Positions 19,891 through 31,080 of a stretch of DNA of 64,000 nt are shown piece by piece. The translations under genes were made by a program, and so were the position numbers. The stretch comes from an uncultured Clostridia bacterium (GTDB lineage: Bacteria > Bacillota_I > Bacilli_A > RF39 > UBA660): assembly GCA_945871105.1 (NCBI GenBank), contig CAMBUO010000004.1, forward strand, positions 1-64,000, in the 5' to 3' direction. Under the pieces are notes generated by a model. The model did no database searches, had not been told where the DNA came from, and saw only the letters and a list, made by a program, of their open reading frames with translations. Each line of letters starts with the position of its first letter. Position 1 is the stretch's first letter.

Positions 19891-21973
19891 TAATTAATTG
19901 ATTATCTTGGTAATCAAACGTAACTTTATCCCCATATTTTATTTCCCCGGAAATAATTTTTTCAGCTAACATAGTTTCAATTGTTCTAGAAACTGTTCTT
20001 TTCAATGGTCTTGCTCCATAGTTAACATCATAACCAATATCTATTAAATAATTTTTAGCTGAATCCGTTAGATTAATTTTAATATTTTTATCAGATAAAC
20101 GATACTCTATTTCTTTAATAATTTTATCAAGTATTTCATGAATTACTTCTTTTGATAATGGTTTAAAGATTATTACTTCATCAATACGATTAATAAACTC
20201 TGGTTTAAAAGTATTTTGAAGTTCTTGCATAACTAAATCATTTTTACCTTCAAGAGCATATTCTGAACCTAAGTTGCTTGTCATGATTATAATAGTATTT
20301 TTAAAATCAACTGTTCGACCATTAGAATCTGTCACACGTCCATCATCAAGAATTTGGAGTAATAAATTTAAAACTTCGGGATGGGCTTTTTCTATTTCAT
20401 CAAATAAAACTATACTATATGGATTACGTCTAACTGCTTCGGTTAATTGACCACCTTCTTCATATCCTACGTATCCTGGAGGTGAACCAATTAAACGAGA
20501 AACACTAAATTTTTCCATATATTCACTCATATCAATACGAATAATATGACTCTTATCATCAAATAATTCTAAAGCTAAAGTTTTGGCAACTTCGGTTTTA
20601 CCAACACCAGTTGGTCCTAGAAAAATAAAGGAACCAATTGGACGATTAGGATCTTTAATTCCACTTCGACTTTTTAAAATACATTCACTAACAAGTTTTA
20701 AAGCTTCATCTTGACCCATAACATTTTTTTTCATATTAGCATATAAATTTAATAATTTTTCTTTTTCGCTACTAACAAGTTTTGTTAAAGGAATGTTTGT
20801 TAATTTAGAAATAACATAAGCAATATCTTCTTCATTAACAGTATCACTTAATAAACGATTTTTTTCTAAATTATTAAGTTCTTGTAATTCTTTTTCAATT
20901 CTTGGTATTTCTCCATGACGATATCTAGCTGCTGTTTCTAAATCATATCTATTTTCAGCTGTTTGTAAAGTAAATTTAGCATTTTCAAGTTCTTTTTTCT
21001 TAGCTTTAATTTGATCATTTATAGATTTTTCACGATTCCATGCTTCTTTTAATTCACTTTCTTTTTTTCTTAATTCAACCAGTTGACGTTCTATTTCTTC
21101 CATTCTTTGTTTTGATAATTCATCTTTTTCTTTTTTAATAGCTTGTTTTTCAATTTCAAGTGATAAAATATTACGGGTAACTGTATCTAGTTCAACCGGA
21201 ACAGAATCCATTTGTACACGAATTGTTGCACAGGCTTCATCAACTAAATCAATCGCTTTATCTGGTAAATAACGATCAGTTATATAACGATTAGATAAAG
21301 TAGCAGCTGCTATTAAAGCTTTATCAGTGATTGACACCCCATGATGAATTTCAAACCTTTCTTTTAAACCACGTAAAATGGTAATAGTATCAGCAACAGT
21401 TGGCTCACTAACTTTAATTTTTTGAAAACGTCTTTCTAAAGCTCCATCTTTTTCAATGTATTTACGATATTCATTTAAAGTAGTTGCACCAATTACATGA
21501 ATCTCTCCACGAGCTAACATTGGTTTTAAAATATTAGAAGTATCCATAGCACCTTCAGCTGAATTACCAACTATCATATGAATTTCATCAATAAACATGA
21601 TAATATTACCTTCACTTTTTTTGATTTCATTTAAAACATTTTTTAAACGTTCCTCAAATTCTCCACGATACTTTGCTCCAGCTACTAAACTAGCTAAATC
21701 AAGTTCCCATATTTTTTTATCTTTTAAACTATTAGGTACATCTCCTGCAATAATACGATTAGCAAGTCCTTCAACAATAGCTGTTTTTCCAACACCTGGT
21801 TCACCTATTAAAACAGGATTATTCTTGGTTTTTCTTGATAAAATACGCGTAATACTACGAATCTCTTCATCTCGACCAATTACTGGATCAATTTTACCAT
21901 TCCTAGCATCTTGAGTTATATCACGACCATACTTTTCTAAAACATTTTCTTTTTCTTCATTATTTTGATACAT
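19880..21973 (-). CDS. clpB: ClpB-like AAA+ disaggregase lacking the N-terminal Clp-N domain
   Basis: [27 protein letters not shown], two Walker A/B modules, middle coiled coil; starts directly at AAA-1. Confidence 0.92.
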   Translation of the reverse strand: MYQNNEEKENVLEKYGRDITQDARNGKIDPVIGRDEEIRSITRILSRKTKNNPVLIGEPGVGKTAIVEGLANRIIAGDVPNSLKDKKIWELDLASLVAGAKYRGEFEERLKNVLNEIKKSEGNIIMFIDEIHMIVGNSAEGAMDTSNILKPMLARGEIHVIGATTLNEYRKYIEKDGALERRFQKIKVSEPTVADTITILRGLKERFEIHHGVSITDKALIAAATLSNRYITDRYLPDKAIDLVDEACATIRVQMDSVPVELDTVTRNILSLEIEKQAIKKEKDELSKQRMEEIERQLVELRKKESELKEAWNREKSINDQIKAKKKELENAKFTLQTAENRYDLETAARYRHGEIPRIEKELQELNNLEKNRLLSDTVNEEDIAYVISKLTNIPLTKLVSSEKEKLLNLYANMKKNVMGQDEALKLVSECILKSRSGIKDPNRPIGSFIFLGPTGVGKTEVAKTLALELFDDKSHIIRIDMSEYMEKFSVSRLIGSPPGYVGYEEGGQLTEAVRRNPYSIVLFDEIEKAHPEVLNLLLQILDDGRVTDSNGRTVDFKNTIIIMTSNLGSEYALEGKNDLVMQELQNTFKPEFINRIDEVIIFKPLSKEVIHEILDKIIKEIEYRLSDKNIKINLTDSAKNYLIDIGYDVNYGARPLKRTVSRTIETMLAEKIISGEIKYGDKVTFDYQDNQLIMRQ

Positions 21974-22038
21974 ATTTTCATCCCCTTTACTTATAATATG
22001 TCCTAATTACATATTTCAATACTAATTATACTCACATT

Positions 22039-22065
22039 TTAGCACTTGTCAATATTGAGTGCTAA
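22039..22065 (-). promoter_or_regulatory. CIRCE element (HrcA operator) upstream of clpB
   Basis: TTAGCACTT-N9-GAGTGCTAA; one mismatch to TTAGCACTC-N9-GAGTGCTAA. Confidence 0.93.
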
Positions 22066-22125
22066 TTTCTTTTAAAAAAATAATTAGACGCTTATCTAAT
22101 TATTAATTTATCAAAATTTATAATA

Positions 22126-23025
22126 TTACACTTTTAAATATTTTCTTACTGCTCTTCCTGATCCTATCATTCCTACTAAAATACCAATTCCTATTACAAC
22201 AAGAGATGCAATATAGATAAATGGTTCAGGTCTTACTAATTTAATTAAATCTGTAAATAATTTGCCACCAAAATAGTTATATAAGGCATAATAACCATAA
22301 ATTAAAATACAAACTGGAATAATTGATCCAATAAAACCTAAAATCATACCCTCAACAACAAAAGGTAATTTAATAGCAAAGTTACTTGCACCAACTAAAC
22401 GCATAATTGATATTTCTCTTTTTCGCGAGAATATCGTTAATTTAATCGTATTAACAATTAAAAACATTGTCATTAAAATAAGAGCTAAAACAGCAAAGAT
22501 TGATACTTTTTGCACTACTTTGAAAACTGTTACTAATTGATCAACCATACCTTCACCATATTTAACAACATCAATTGAATCTAAATTTTTAATAGTTGTT
22601 GCTGTTTCCCCTATTTTTTCAATATCTTTTACTTTAATTAAATATGTATGCTGTAATGGATTTTCAGTATCATCCCACTCACTCATAGCATTTTTAAAAG
22701 CTTCATCTTCTTTCATCATTTCTTCTTTTATTTCGGTTTTACTACGAAAAGTAATCGATTCAACATTACTAATACTTTCAATATCAAGTTTTAATTTGGC
22801 TATATTTACTTCATCAGCATCATTAGAGACAAAGGCAACAATAGTTAAATCTTTTTTTAATTCTGATGAAAAATTATCAACATTGTAACCAACAACAATT
22901 GAAATAGCCACAATAATTAAAGTAATAATAATACAAGAAATAGATGCAAGTGATAAAGAAAAATTTCTTCCAACACTTTTAAAAGCATCTCGAATACTTC
23001 TTCCTAAGATTCTAAAGAATTTCAT
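22126..23025 (-). CDS. ftsX: Cell division protein FtsX
   Basis: FtsX/permease topology, downstream of ftsE. Confidence 0.94.
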   Translation of the reverse strand: MKFFRILGRSIRDAFKSVGRNFSLSLASISCIIITLIIVAISIVVGYNVDNFSSELKKDLTIVAFVSNDADEVNIAKLKLDIESISNVESITFRSKTEIKEEMMKEDEAFKNAMSEWDDTENPLQHTYLIKVKDIEKIGETATTIKNLDSIDVVKYGEGMVDQLVTVFKVVQKVSIFAVLALILMTMFLIVNTIKLTIFSRKREISIMRLVGASNFAIKLPFVVEGMILGFIGSIIPVCILIYGYYALYNYFGGKLFTDLIKLVRPEPFIYIASLVVIGIGILVGMIGSGRAVRKYLKV

Positions 23026-23710
23026 CTACATACTCACCTTCCTTATAATCTTTAAATAAATGTCCCTCTTTAAGAGCTATTACATGTTTTTTCATACTAT
23101 TAACAATCGTTTTATCATGAGTAACCATAATAACAGTAGTACCTTCTTTTTTATTAATAGTATCCAAAAGTTCAACTATTTCTTGACTCATCACCGGATC
23201 TAAATTACCAGTTGGTTCATCGCATATAAGTAATTTAGGTTCATTAACTATTGCTCTAGCTATAGCTACTCTTTGTTGTTCACCACCTGATAAATTATCA
23301 GGATAATCACGAAGTTTACTCTTTAAACCTACTAATTCAATAGCTTTTAAAACTTTCGGACGAATTTCACTTTTTTTAACCCCAATTGCTTCTAATGCAA
23401 AAGCAACATTTTCATAAACATTAGCTTTGGGTAATAAACGATAGTCTTGAAAAACAATTCCTAACTTTCTTCTTAATTTGTATACCTTAGAATTTCTTAA
23501 TTTATTAACTCTAATACCTCCAAGAATAATTTCACCTTTAGTAGGTTTTTCCTCACGATATAGCATTTTAATTAAAGTACTTTTTCCCGAACCAGATCCA
23601 CCTATAATAAAGCAAAAATCACCTTTTTCTATACTTAAATTTAAATCATATATAGCAACAACACCATTTTTATATTGTTTAGTAACTCCATTAAATTTAA
23701 TGAATTCCAT
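23012..23710 (-). CDS. ftsE: Cell division ATP-binding protein FtsE
   Basis: GGSGSGKSTLIKMLYREEKPTKG, LSGGEQQRVAIARAIVNEPKLLICDEPTGNLD. Confidence 0.96.
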   Translation of the reverse strand: MEFIKFNGVTKQYKNGVVAIYDLNLSIEKGDFCFIIGGSGSGKSTLIKMLYREEKPTKGEIILGGIRVNKLRNSKVYKLRRKLGIVFQDYRLLPKANVYENVAFALEAIGVKKSEIRPKVLKAIELVGLKSKLRDYPDNLSGGEQQRVAIARAIVNEPKLLICDEPTGNLDPVMSQEIVELLDTINKKEGTTVIMVTHDKTIVNSMKKHVIALKEGHLFKDYKEGEYVDEIL

Positions 23711-23784
23711 ATTTCACCGCCTAATCTTACATTATAATTATAACATGTTTTAATTAAATTTCAAAAAAATATTAAAAAAACTGA

Positions 23785-24330
23785 TCATTTTAAATCAGTT
23801 TTTTGTCCAGTTTGTAATGGTTGATTAGATATTTTTTGAGGAATTGGATTTGGTATTGGTTGTGGATTGATAACATTTGGTGCTTGATTTGGCATTGGTT
23901 GTGGATTAATAACATTTGGTGCTTGATTTGGGATAGGTATTGGAGTAGTTACTTGCTTAACATCATTTGGGATCGGCTTTGTAGTAACTTGACTGTTAAT
24001 TGTTTGATTATTATTTATATTTGGTAGATTATTAGTAGCTACTGGGTTAGAAAAAATATGCGAATTATTCACTTGTTGGATAGGTTGAGAAGTTTGCTTG
24101 GCACTTATTTCATTAATTTGATTGATATTTTTTATTAAATCATTTTTTTCTTTCTCTTCTTTTTTAGGTTGACTACTATTCAATTTAATTTCTACTTTAG
24201 CATATTTTTGTTTATATAAATATCCTATTAAAGCAAACATTAAAAAGAAACAAACAAAAGCATAAATAAAATAATGAACACTAACAATATTATCCCGAAT
24301 ATAGTATAAAATTATATCCATAACCCTCAC
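23785..24330 (-). CDS. Membrane-anchored Asn/Pro/Gln-rich low-complexity protein
   Basis: N-terminal TM then PNQAPNVINPQPMPNQAPNVINPQPIPN repeats. Confidence 0.65.
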   Translation of the reverse strand: MRVMDIILYYIRDNIVSVHYFIYAFVCFFLMFALIGYLYKQKYAKVEIKLNSSQPKKEEKEKNDLIKNINQINEISAKQTSQPIQQVNNSHIFSNPVATNNLPNINNNQTINSQVTTKPIPNDVKQVTTPIPIPNQAPNVINPQPMPNQAPNVINPQPIPNPIPQKISNQPLQTGQKTDLK

Positions 24331-24339
24331 TCCTTTTTA

Positions 24340-25341
24340 TTAATCTTGTTTACTAAAGTATTCAGCTGTTCTTACCATTTGAGCAGAATAACCCATTTCA
24401 TTATCATACCAAGCAATTATTTTAACAAGTTGTCCATCTTCTGTGTCTAAGACATCAGTTGATAATCCATCAACTACTGATCCATAATGACTAGAAATTA
24501 CATCACTTGAAACAATTGGATCATAAGTTATTTTAATAGTCTCATTTTGATTTTTTTCAAATAGTTTATTAATTTCTTCAATTGTTACTTTTTTATTTAA
24601 TTTTAAAACTAAATCAACAACTGATCCTGTTGAAACAGGTACACGTAAAGCTATTCCTTTCATTTTTCCTTTTAAACTTGGAATAACATTACCAATAGCA
24701 CTAGCAGCACCAGTTGATGTTGGTACAATATTAGCAGCGCAAGCTCTTCCTCTTCTTGATTCTATTCCTTTTTTATGAGCAACATCTAAAGTTACTTGAT
24801 CATTGGTATAAGCATGAACGGTTGTCATATATCCAGATGATATTCCGTATTCTTTTTCAATAATATTTAAAACCGGAGCTAAACAGTTAGTCGTACAACT
24901 AGCAGCTGATATTACATCCTCATCCCCAGTTAAAGTATCATGATTAACATTATAAACAATTGTTTTTACATCACCTTTACAAGGAGCTGAAACAATTACA
25001 TGTTTAGCCCCAGCGTTAATATGTGCTAAAGCTTTTTCATAACTAGTAAAATGTCCTGTACATTCAAAAACAGTTTCAACACCAAGTTCATCCCATGGTA
25101 AATTATTAGGATCAGTTTCACTATAAACCCTTATTTTTTTACCATCTATAATAATATTTTCATCATCATAACTAATATCATCAATCTTATAATTACCATG
25201 ATTAGTATCATATTTTAATAAATATGCAAGTTGTTTAGCATCTGTTAAATCATTAATTGCTACAACCTCTAAATCTGTGTTTTCCATTAAACGAAAAACT
25301 AATCTTCCTATTCTTCCAAAACCATTAATTGCTATTTTCAT
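24340..25341 (-). CDS. gap: Glyceraldehyde-3-phosphate dehydrogenase, type I (start trimmed to MKIAINGFGR)
   Basis: MKIAINGFGRIGRL, SAASCTTNCLAPV, WYDNEMGYS. Confidence 0.97.
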   Translation of the reverse strand: MKIAINGFGRIGRLVFRLMENTDLEVVAINDLTDAKQLAYLLKYDTNHGNYKIDDISYDDENIIIDGKKIRVYSETDPNNLPWDELGVETVFECTGHFTSYEKALAHINAGAKHVIVSAPCKGDVKTIVYNVNHDTLTGDEDVISAASCTTNCLAPVLNIIEKEYGISSGYMTTVHAYTNDQVTLDVAHKKGIESRRGRACAANIVPTSTGAASAIGNVIPSLKGKMKGIALRVPVSTGSVVDLVLKLNKKVTIEEINKLFEKNQNETIKITYDPIVSSDVISSHYGSVVDGLSTDVLDTEDGQLVKIIAWYDNEMGYSAQMVRTAEYFSKQD

Positions 25342-25357
25342 CTTTTTTTCCTTTCTT

Positions 25358-27016
25358 TTATTTAAAATAACTTCCTCCAATAAATTCTCTTAAAATAGAA
25401 TCATTTGGAACATGTTCACTTGGAACTGGTAAAAATATTTCTAAAAGTCTTATTAATCTTTTAGCATCTTCATAATAAGGACTATCCTTTTTAATTGTAT
25501 AAAGAAGTGGTAGGGCATAAACTTTTAAAACCGGAAATTCATAAACAAAACCAGTATTAATTGTTATATCAGCTTCATCTTGATTAGGAAAAATATACTT
25601 CTCTTCTCCTAATCTAACATTATCCCATACTTCTAAAGTTTCACTAGGATCATATCCTCTTGTATAATAATCTCTTATCATACGCCTAATTAAACGATTA
25701 TCCGTTGTTGAAATACGATTATCTTCATCAATATTAATTTCCGTTAAAGCTGATAAATAAATCTTTAATTTTTTACTATTATCAATATTTTCTAAAATAG
25801 TAGGATTTAAACAATGAATACCTTCAATTAATAAAATATCTTCTTTATTTAATTTCATTTTTTCTTTAAATTCTTTTTTACCAGTTATAAAATTAAACAT
25901 TGGTAAATCAACTTCTTCACCTTTTAATAGTTTATCCATTGTTGTATTAAATAATTCATGATCAATTGCTTCTAAACATTCAAAGTCATATTGACCAAAT
26001 TCATTTTTAGGTGTATCTTCTCTTTCAACAAAGAAATCATCCATTGATATAACTTTCGGTTTTAAACCAAAACTACCTAAATACATAGCTAATTTCTTAG
26101 TAGTTGTTGTCTTTCCACTTGAAGATGGTCCAGATATAAGAATAATTTTAACTTTTTTAGAATTAGATATCTCTTTAGCTAAATTTAATAATTTATTAGT
26201 ATATAAAGACTCAGTTATTTTAATTAAATCACCTATTTTACCTTCAACTATTTTATTATTTAAATCAACTGATGTTTCTAAATTCATTAATTTACATATT
26301 TCTTTAGAATCATTAAAAACTTCAAATAACTTAGCATGATGTTTATATCTTGGTATTTCTCCTTCACTGTAAATGGTTGGATATCTTAAGATAAAGCCAT
26401 CTTCATTTAAATAAGTTAATTTAAATTCATCTAAACAAGAAGTTTCACTTGGCATCAGACTAAACATATAATTATAACTATTACCCATACGATATAAATT
26501 AACATAAGTATTAGTCATATATTCTAAAAGACCTGCTTTTTTAACATCTCCTGTTTCTTTAAAATAATTAATAGCATCATCTCTTAAAATAGTTACTTTA
26601 TGAATTTTTAAATTATTTTTAACTATTTCATTCATCTTACATTCAAGATCTTGTAACATTTCTCTTGTTAAATGACAAGTTGATTCCATATATAAACCTT
26701 TATCAGCTGAGTGTTTCGTATTCAAATAACCTTTATTACCAAATAACTCTTTAAAACAATAATTAGTTAAATAAACCAAACCATTTAAATAAACTCGATT
26801 AGCAAACTTATCAGATAAATCAAAAAACTCAATATGACAAGTTTTATTAATCGTATCATTTAATTCATGATATTCTCCATCTACTTTAGCAATTATTATC
26901 TTATGTAAATACATATTATCATACATCTTACTAAGTTCTAATAAAGATATTCCCTTTTTAATAGTAATTTCTTTTAAATCAACATATACTTTGATATTTT
27001 CTAGCAAACTAAACAC
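25358..27016 (-). CDS. TGS-like plus P-loop uridine kinase-like nucleoside kinase
   Basis: N-terminal TGS/threonyl-tRNA-synthetase-like region; ISGPSSSGKTTTTKKLAMYLG. Confidence 0.85.
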   Translation of the reverse strand: MFSLLENIKVYVDLKEITIKKGISLLELSKMYDNMYLHKIIIAKVDGEYHELNDTINKTCHIEFFDLSDKFANRVYLNGLVYLTNYCFKELFGNKGYLNTKHSADKGLYMESTCHLTREMLQDLECKMNEIVKNNLKIHKVTILRDDAINYFKETGDVKKAGLLEYMTNTYVNLYRMGNSYNYMFSLMPSETSCLDEFKLTYLNEDGFILRYPTIYSEGEIPRYKHHAKLFEVFNDSKEICKLMNLETSVDLNNKIVEGKIGDLIKITESLYTNKLLNLAKEISNSKKVKIILISGPSSSGKTTTTKKLAMYLGSFGLKPKVISMDDFFVEREDTPKNEFGQYDFECLEAIDHELFNTTMDKLLKGEEVDLPMFNFITGKKEFKEKMKLNKEDILLIEGIHCLNPTILENIDNSKKLKIYLSALTEINIDEDNRISTTDNRLIRRMIRDYYTRGYDPSETLEVWDNVRLGEEKYIFPNQDEADITINTGFVYEFPVLKVYALPLLYTIKKDSPYYEDAKRLIRLLEIFLPVPSEHVPNDSILREFIGGSYFK

Positions 27017-27138
27017 CTCTCTATTCTGATTAAATTATAACATAAAGTTTGCTATTTGTATTTATTTTTATTATTTTTAAGTCTAATAAATGTAAAATAT
27101 TATAAAAAATGCTATAATAATTTATAGTAGGAGAAATT

Positions 27139-28236
27139 ATGAAAATAAAAAAAGAAACAAATACTTTAAAAAATCTTTATGATCGAAAGAAAAATATTTT
27201 TACCTTAATATCCTTCATTATGTCAATTATCATTATTTATGGACATTCCTATGTATTATACTTTGGAGCTAATACTTTAAAAATAGATATTTTTTCATAC
27301 TTATTAAAATATCCTATAGGTGAAATAGTTGTTGATATTTTTTTAATTTATTCAGGATTTAATATCATAAGTAGTCTTCTAAGAAGTGATTCTTATATAA
27401 AATTTTTCTTAAAAAGGATTCTTAAAATAATACCTGAATTACTAATTAGTTTATTAGTTGCTGCATTTATTATTACACCTATAGTCTTAAAAATTCCTTT
27501 TTTAACTTATTTAAAAACTCCTAGTTATTATTTTAAATATATATTTGATAATATTATTTTAATAAAACCAACTATCTATTCTATTTCTAATGTTTTTAAT
27601 AATTTACCTTATCCAAATGTTTTAAATGGTTCTATTTGGACTATTAAACATATATTTGCTTGTTATTTAATAATTGCCTTTTTAAAAAAAATAAAATTTT
27701 TAGATAAAAGAAAAAATATCTTAATATTAACTATTATCTTTTTAATTACTAATATTTTTATTAATACAGGTATATTAAATTCCTATTTAAATATTATTAG
27801 TACTAAATTATCTTTTATAGGTATTTTAGGAGAATTTACATGGTTTATTAGATTACTATACTTTTTCTTAACTGGAGTTTGCTTAAATTTATATCAAGAT
27901 AAAATTAAAGTTAACATTTATATAATTATTAGTATTCTATTAATGTTAACATTAGCAAGATTTAGTAATTTAACTTCTTATAGTCTTCTTTTATTTCTAC
28001 CTTATTTAAGTATTATTTTAGGATCAATTAAACTTAATTTAAAACAAATCGATATTTCTTATACAATCTATGTCTTTGGTTTTTTAATTCAACAATTTAT
28101 AATGTTTCTATTTCCAAAAATAAATTTCTTTCTTTTTAATATATTAGCTATTTTCATAACTATACTTATAAGTTATATAAATTATTTATTAATAGATAAA
28201 TCAATTATAAAACTTAGAAAAAAATTAAACTTATAA
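27139..28236 (+). CDS. Acyltransferase-3 family membrane protein
   Basis: Multi-TM, YGHSYVLYFG, NGSIWTIKHIFACYL. Confidence 0.8.
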   Translation: MKIKKETNTLKNLYDRKKNIFTLISFIMSIIIIYGHSYVLYFGANTLKIDIFSYLLKYPIGEIVVDIFLIYSGFNIISSLLRSDSYIKFFLKRILKIIPELLISLLVAAFIITPIVLKIPFLTYLKTPSYYFKYIFDNIILIKPTIYSISNVFNNLPYPNVLNGSIWTIKHIFACYLIIAFLKKIKFLDKRKNILILTIIFLITNIFINTGILNSYLNIISTKLSFIGILGEFTWFIRLLYFFLTGVCLNLYQDKIKVNIYIIISILLMLTLARFSNLTSYSLLLFLPYLSIILGSIKLNLKQIDISYTIYVFGFLIQQFIMFLFPKINFFLFNILAIFITILISYINYLLIDKSIIKLRKKLNL

Positions 28237-28284
28237 GTATAATTTTTTTTATTTTACATACTTTAAAATAGAGAAAGGAATATT

Positions 28285-28866
28285 ATGAATTTAATCCCTG
28301 TAATTGTAGATAAAGAAAATAGTGGTGAACGTAGTTATGATATTTTTTCAAGACTTTTAAAAGATAGAATTATATTATTATCAGGTGAAATAGATGATAA
28401 TTTAGCTAATATTATTGTTAGTGAACTTTTATATTTAGATTCTTTAAATCATGATGATATTAGCTTATATATTAATTCTCCGGGTGGATCAATTACTTCA
28501 GGCATGGCTATTATGGATACTATGAACTTTATTAAAAGTGATGTTTCTACTATTTGTTTAGGTATGGCGGCATCTATGGGAGCTTTTCTTCTTTCGTGTG
28601 GTGCTAAGGGGAAAAGATATATTTTACCAAATGCTGAAGTTATGATTCATCAACCCTTAGGTGGTGTTGAAGGTCAAGCAACAGAGATTAAAATTGTTGC
28701 TGAAAGAATCTTAAAATTAAAAGAAAAATTAAATAAAATTCTAGCTGAAAATACAGGTAAAGATTTAAAAACTATTACCAATGATACTGAAAGAGATTAT
28801 TTTTTAGATAGTAAAGAAGCTTTAAAATATGGAATAGTTGATAAAATATTAAAAAAAGGTGATTAA
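28285..28866 (+). CDS. clpP: ATP-dependent Clp protease proteolytic subunit
   Basis: [43 protein letters not shown]. Confidence 0.97.
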   Translation: MNLIPVIVDKENSGERSYDIFSRLLKDRIILLSGEIDDNLANIIVSELLYLDSLNHDDISLYINSPGGSITSGMAIMDTMNFIKSDVSTICLGMAASMGAFLLSCGAKGKRYILPNAEVMIHQPLGGVEGQATEIKIVAERILKLKEKLNKILAENTGKDLKTITNDTERDYFLDSKEALKYGIVDKILKKGD

Positions 28867-28879
28867 GGCACCTTTTTTT
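28854..28879. terminator. Bidirectional terminator between convergent clpP and the next gene
   Basis: AAAAAAGGTGATTAAGGCACCTTTTTTT. Confidence 0.75.
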
Positions 28880-30410
28880 TAATTTTAATTCCTGGAATAT
28901 TTGTTTCATCATGAAACTTATATATATTACTAGCAAATAATTCTTCTATTTCTCTTTTAGTAATTTCTTTTAAAATAGGAAAATCATAAACAAAATATAA
29001 ATTATCACTATATTCAATATTTTTAGTATTAAATACTATGATAATAATAGGTTTTGGACTTTCTAAATCATTTTCTATTTTTTGAATTGTTACTAATTTA
29101 CAAATTTGATCATTACCTAATACTAACCATTTCATACGATAAAAATAAGCTAAAGCATCAATTATTTCTAACTTTAAATTTTTAATTTTATTCATAATTA
29201 AACTTAACTTTTCATAAATATCAATTGGATAATAATCCGGTTCTTCTTTATCATATATCATTACATAACATTTTTTTAAATGTTTTAAAAATTTTGTTTT
29301 CGTTTGAATATTTTTATTTAAACAAGTAAATCCATCAATATTAGCATTTATCTTAACACTAGTTAAATCACTTTCAAAAACTGATAAAACAGCATCAACT
29401 TTAATTATATATTCTTTATAACGAAAAGTTAAATAACTGTGATTTCTACCATATTCATTTCCTCTTTGATGAATTTTGTAATTAATACCAAATTTTCTTA
29501 AAATATATGCAAATATACAAGTAAATTCATAACAAACTATTCTATTATTAGTTAATGATATAGTTGGTAAATTATTTATATCTGAATGCTTTGAAGCTGA
29601 TTTACCTAATTTATTAGTAAGATAACTTGGATCATATGTAAACATTCTACACATTTTAATATAAACACTCATTAAAAATTCTAAAAGATTAATTCCTTCT
29701 TCATAATCACTTAATAATTCATTTTCTAAATTAGAATTTAAAACGACAACATCTTTATAATTATCATCTATATTCAAATATGTATTAATACTTTCATAAT
29801 CTATATATTCCATATTTTTAATTTTTTTTATTCTCGAAATAATTGAAGCTGGAAATAAATATTTTTCTAATATTTTCCCTTCTTCTAAATATTTTATTAA
29901 GCCATAAAAAAAATATCTTTTTTTAATAGAATAAACAGAAGTTTTTAAATAAATAATTTCTTTAAACTTTTTATCATCTAAAAACAAAATATCAAAATAA
30001 TTACTAATAGGAATAGAAAAATTTTTATAATCTGCTTGAAATACATGAATTTGATTAGCAAAAGAAAAATTTTCAATGGAAATCAAATTATATATATAAT
30101 TAATTTTATTTTTATTCTTTCTATTTAAAACAATTATACCTTGATTAATTAATTTTAAAATAGCTTTAACAATAATAACTTTATTATATATAAGATGATT
30201 AGGATTTTGATTAGAAAGATAAAAATCTATATTTGTTTCTTCATTATTTTTTAAACATTTAACAAATTGTCTAAAACATTCATTATTTTCTAAAACAGTT
30301 AAAATCAAATCAATATTTATCGTAATTCTATTATTAGAAAAATCTTCTAAACTAATAGTTTTTTTAGAAAAATTAACTAATTTATTATTTAAATTTATAC
30401 AATTGGTCAT
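28863..30410 (-). CDS. Hypothetical protein with transglutaminase-like Cys-His-Asp segment
   Basis: [23 protein letters not shown] ... [22 protein letters not shown]. Confidence 0.6.
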   Translation of the reverse strand: MTNCINLNNKLVNFSKKTISLEDFSNNRITINIDLILTVLENNECFRQFVKCLKNNEETNIDFYLSNQNPNHLIYNKVIIVKAILKLINQGIIVLNRKNKNKINYIYNLISIENFSFANQIHVFQADYKNFSIPISNYFDILFLDDKKFKEIIYLKTSVYSIKKRYFFYGLIKYLEEGKILEKYLFPASIISRIKKIKNMEYIDYESINTYLNIDDNYKDVVVLNSNLENELLSDYEEGINLLEFLMSVYIKMCRMFTYDPSYLTNKLGKSASKHSDINNLPTISLTNNRIVCYEFTCIFAYILRKFGINYKIHQRGNEYGRNHSYLTFRYKEYIIKVDAVLSVFESDLTSVKINANIDGFTCLNKNIQTKTKFLKHLKKCYVMIYDKEEPDYYPIDIYEKLSLIMNKIKNLKLEIIDALAYFYRMKWLVLGNDQICKLVTIQKIENDLESPKPIIIIVFNTKNIEYSDNLYFVYDFPILKEITKREIEELFASNIYKFHDETNIPGIKIKKKVP

Positions 30411-30484
30411 AATTCACCCCAAATAATGCTTGCTATTATAACATATTTACTTAATAATATCTACAATTATAGTTAATTTTTTAC

Positions 30485-30574
30485 TTACAAAAAAATTTTT
30501 AAAATGCTATAATTAAAATGAAACGTGTAGCTATAAATGGCGTAAGTCCTGTTTATAGCTATTTTTTTAGGAGG
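30485..30574 (+). promoter_or_regulatory. Promoter plus hairpin/U7 leader in front of the CarD-like gene
   Basis: TTACAA-N17-TATAAT; perfect 10-bp stem TAGCTATAAA/TTTATAGCTA (30528-30561), T7, then AGGAGG. Confidence 0.75.
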
Positions 30575-30579
30575 AAATT

Positions 30580-31077
30580 ATGTTTAAATTAAATGATTAT
30601 CTAGTTTATCAAAAAAATATATATCAAATAATAGGTATTAAATATAAATATTTAAATAATCAAGATTACTATATTTTAAATTCTGTTATTGATCCATCTT
30701 TAACTATAAAATTACCTTGTAATAATAATTCAATAAGACATATTATTAATAAAGATGAAGTAAAGGAAATTATTAAAAAAATACCCAAAATAGGTATTAT
30801 AAAACTAGATGATAAATTACTAGAAATAGAATATAAAAAATTATTAAATGGTTCTTTAGAAGATTTAATTAAAATTATTAAAACAACATATTTAAAGAAT
30901 AAAGAAAGATTAGATGCTAAAAAGAAAATAAGTGATAAAGATAAAACTTATTTTGATAAAGCTGAATTACTTCTATATACAGAATGTGGATTAGCTTTAA
31001 ATATGAATTTTGAAGATACTAAAAATTATATTATTAAACAAATAGAAATACAAAATAGTAAAAAAGAAATTAAATAA
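30580..31077 (+). CDS. CarD/CdnL-family transcriptional regulator
   Basis: FKLNDYLVYQKNIYQIIGIKYKYLNNQDYYILN...IRHIINKDEVKEII followed by helical domain. Confidence 0.75.
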   Translation: MFKLNDYLVYQKNIYQIIGIKYKYLNNQDYYILNSVIDPSLTIKLPCNNNSIRHIINKDEVKEIIKKIPKIGIIKLDDKLLEIEYKKLLNGSLEDLIKIIKTTYLKNKERLDAKKKISDKDKTYFDKAELLLYTECGLALNMNFEDTKNYIIKQIEIQNSKKEIK

Positions 31078-31080
31078 TAA

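Noticed and set aside
21597-21914. Plus-strand ORF antisense to clpB
   Set aside because: Shadow ORF inside a well-supported coding gene. The same applies to 23478-23753, 23821-24027, 39961-40182, 43806-44150, 47450-47644, 51535-51720, 56350-56556, 60502-60708, 62719-62934 and 63491-63694.
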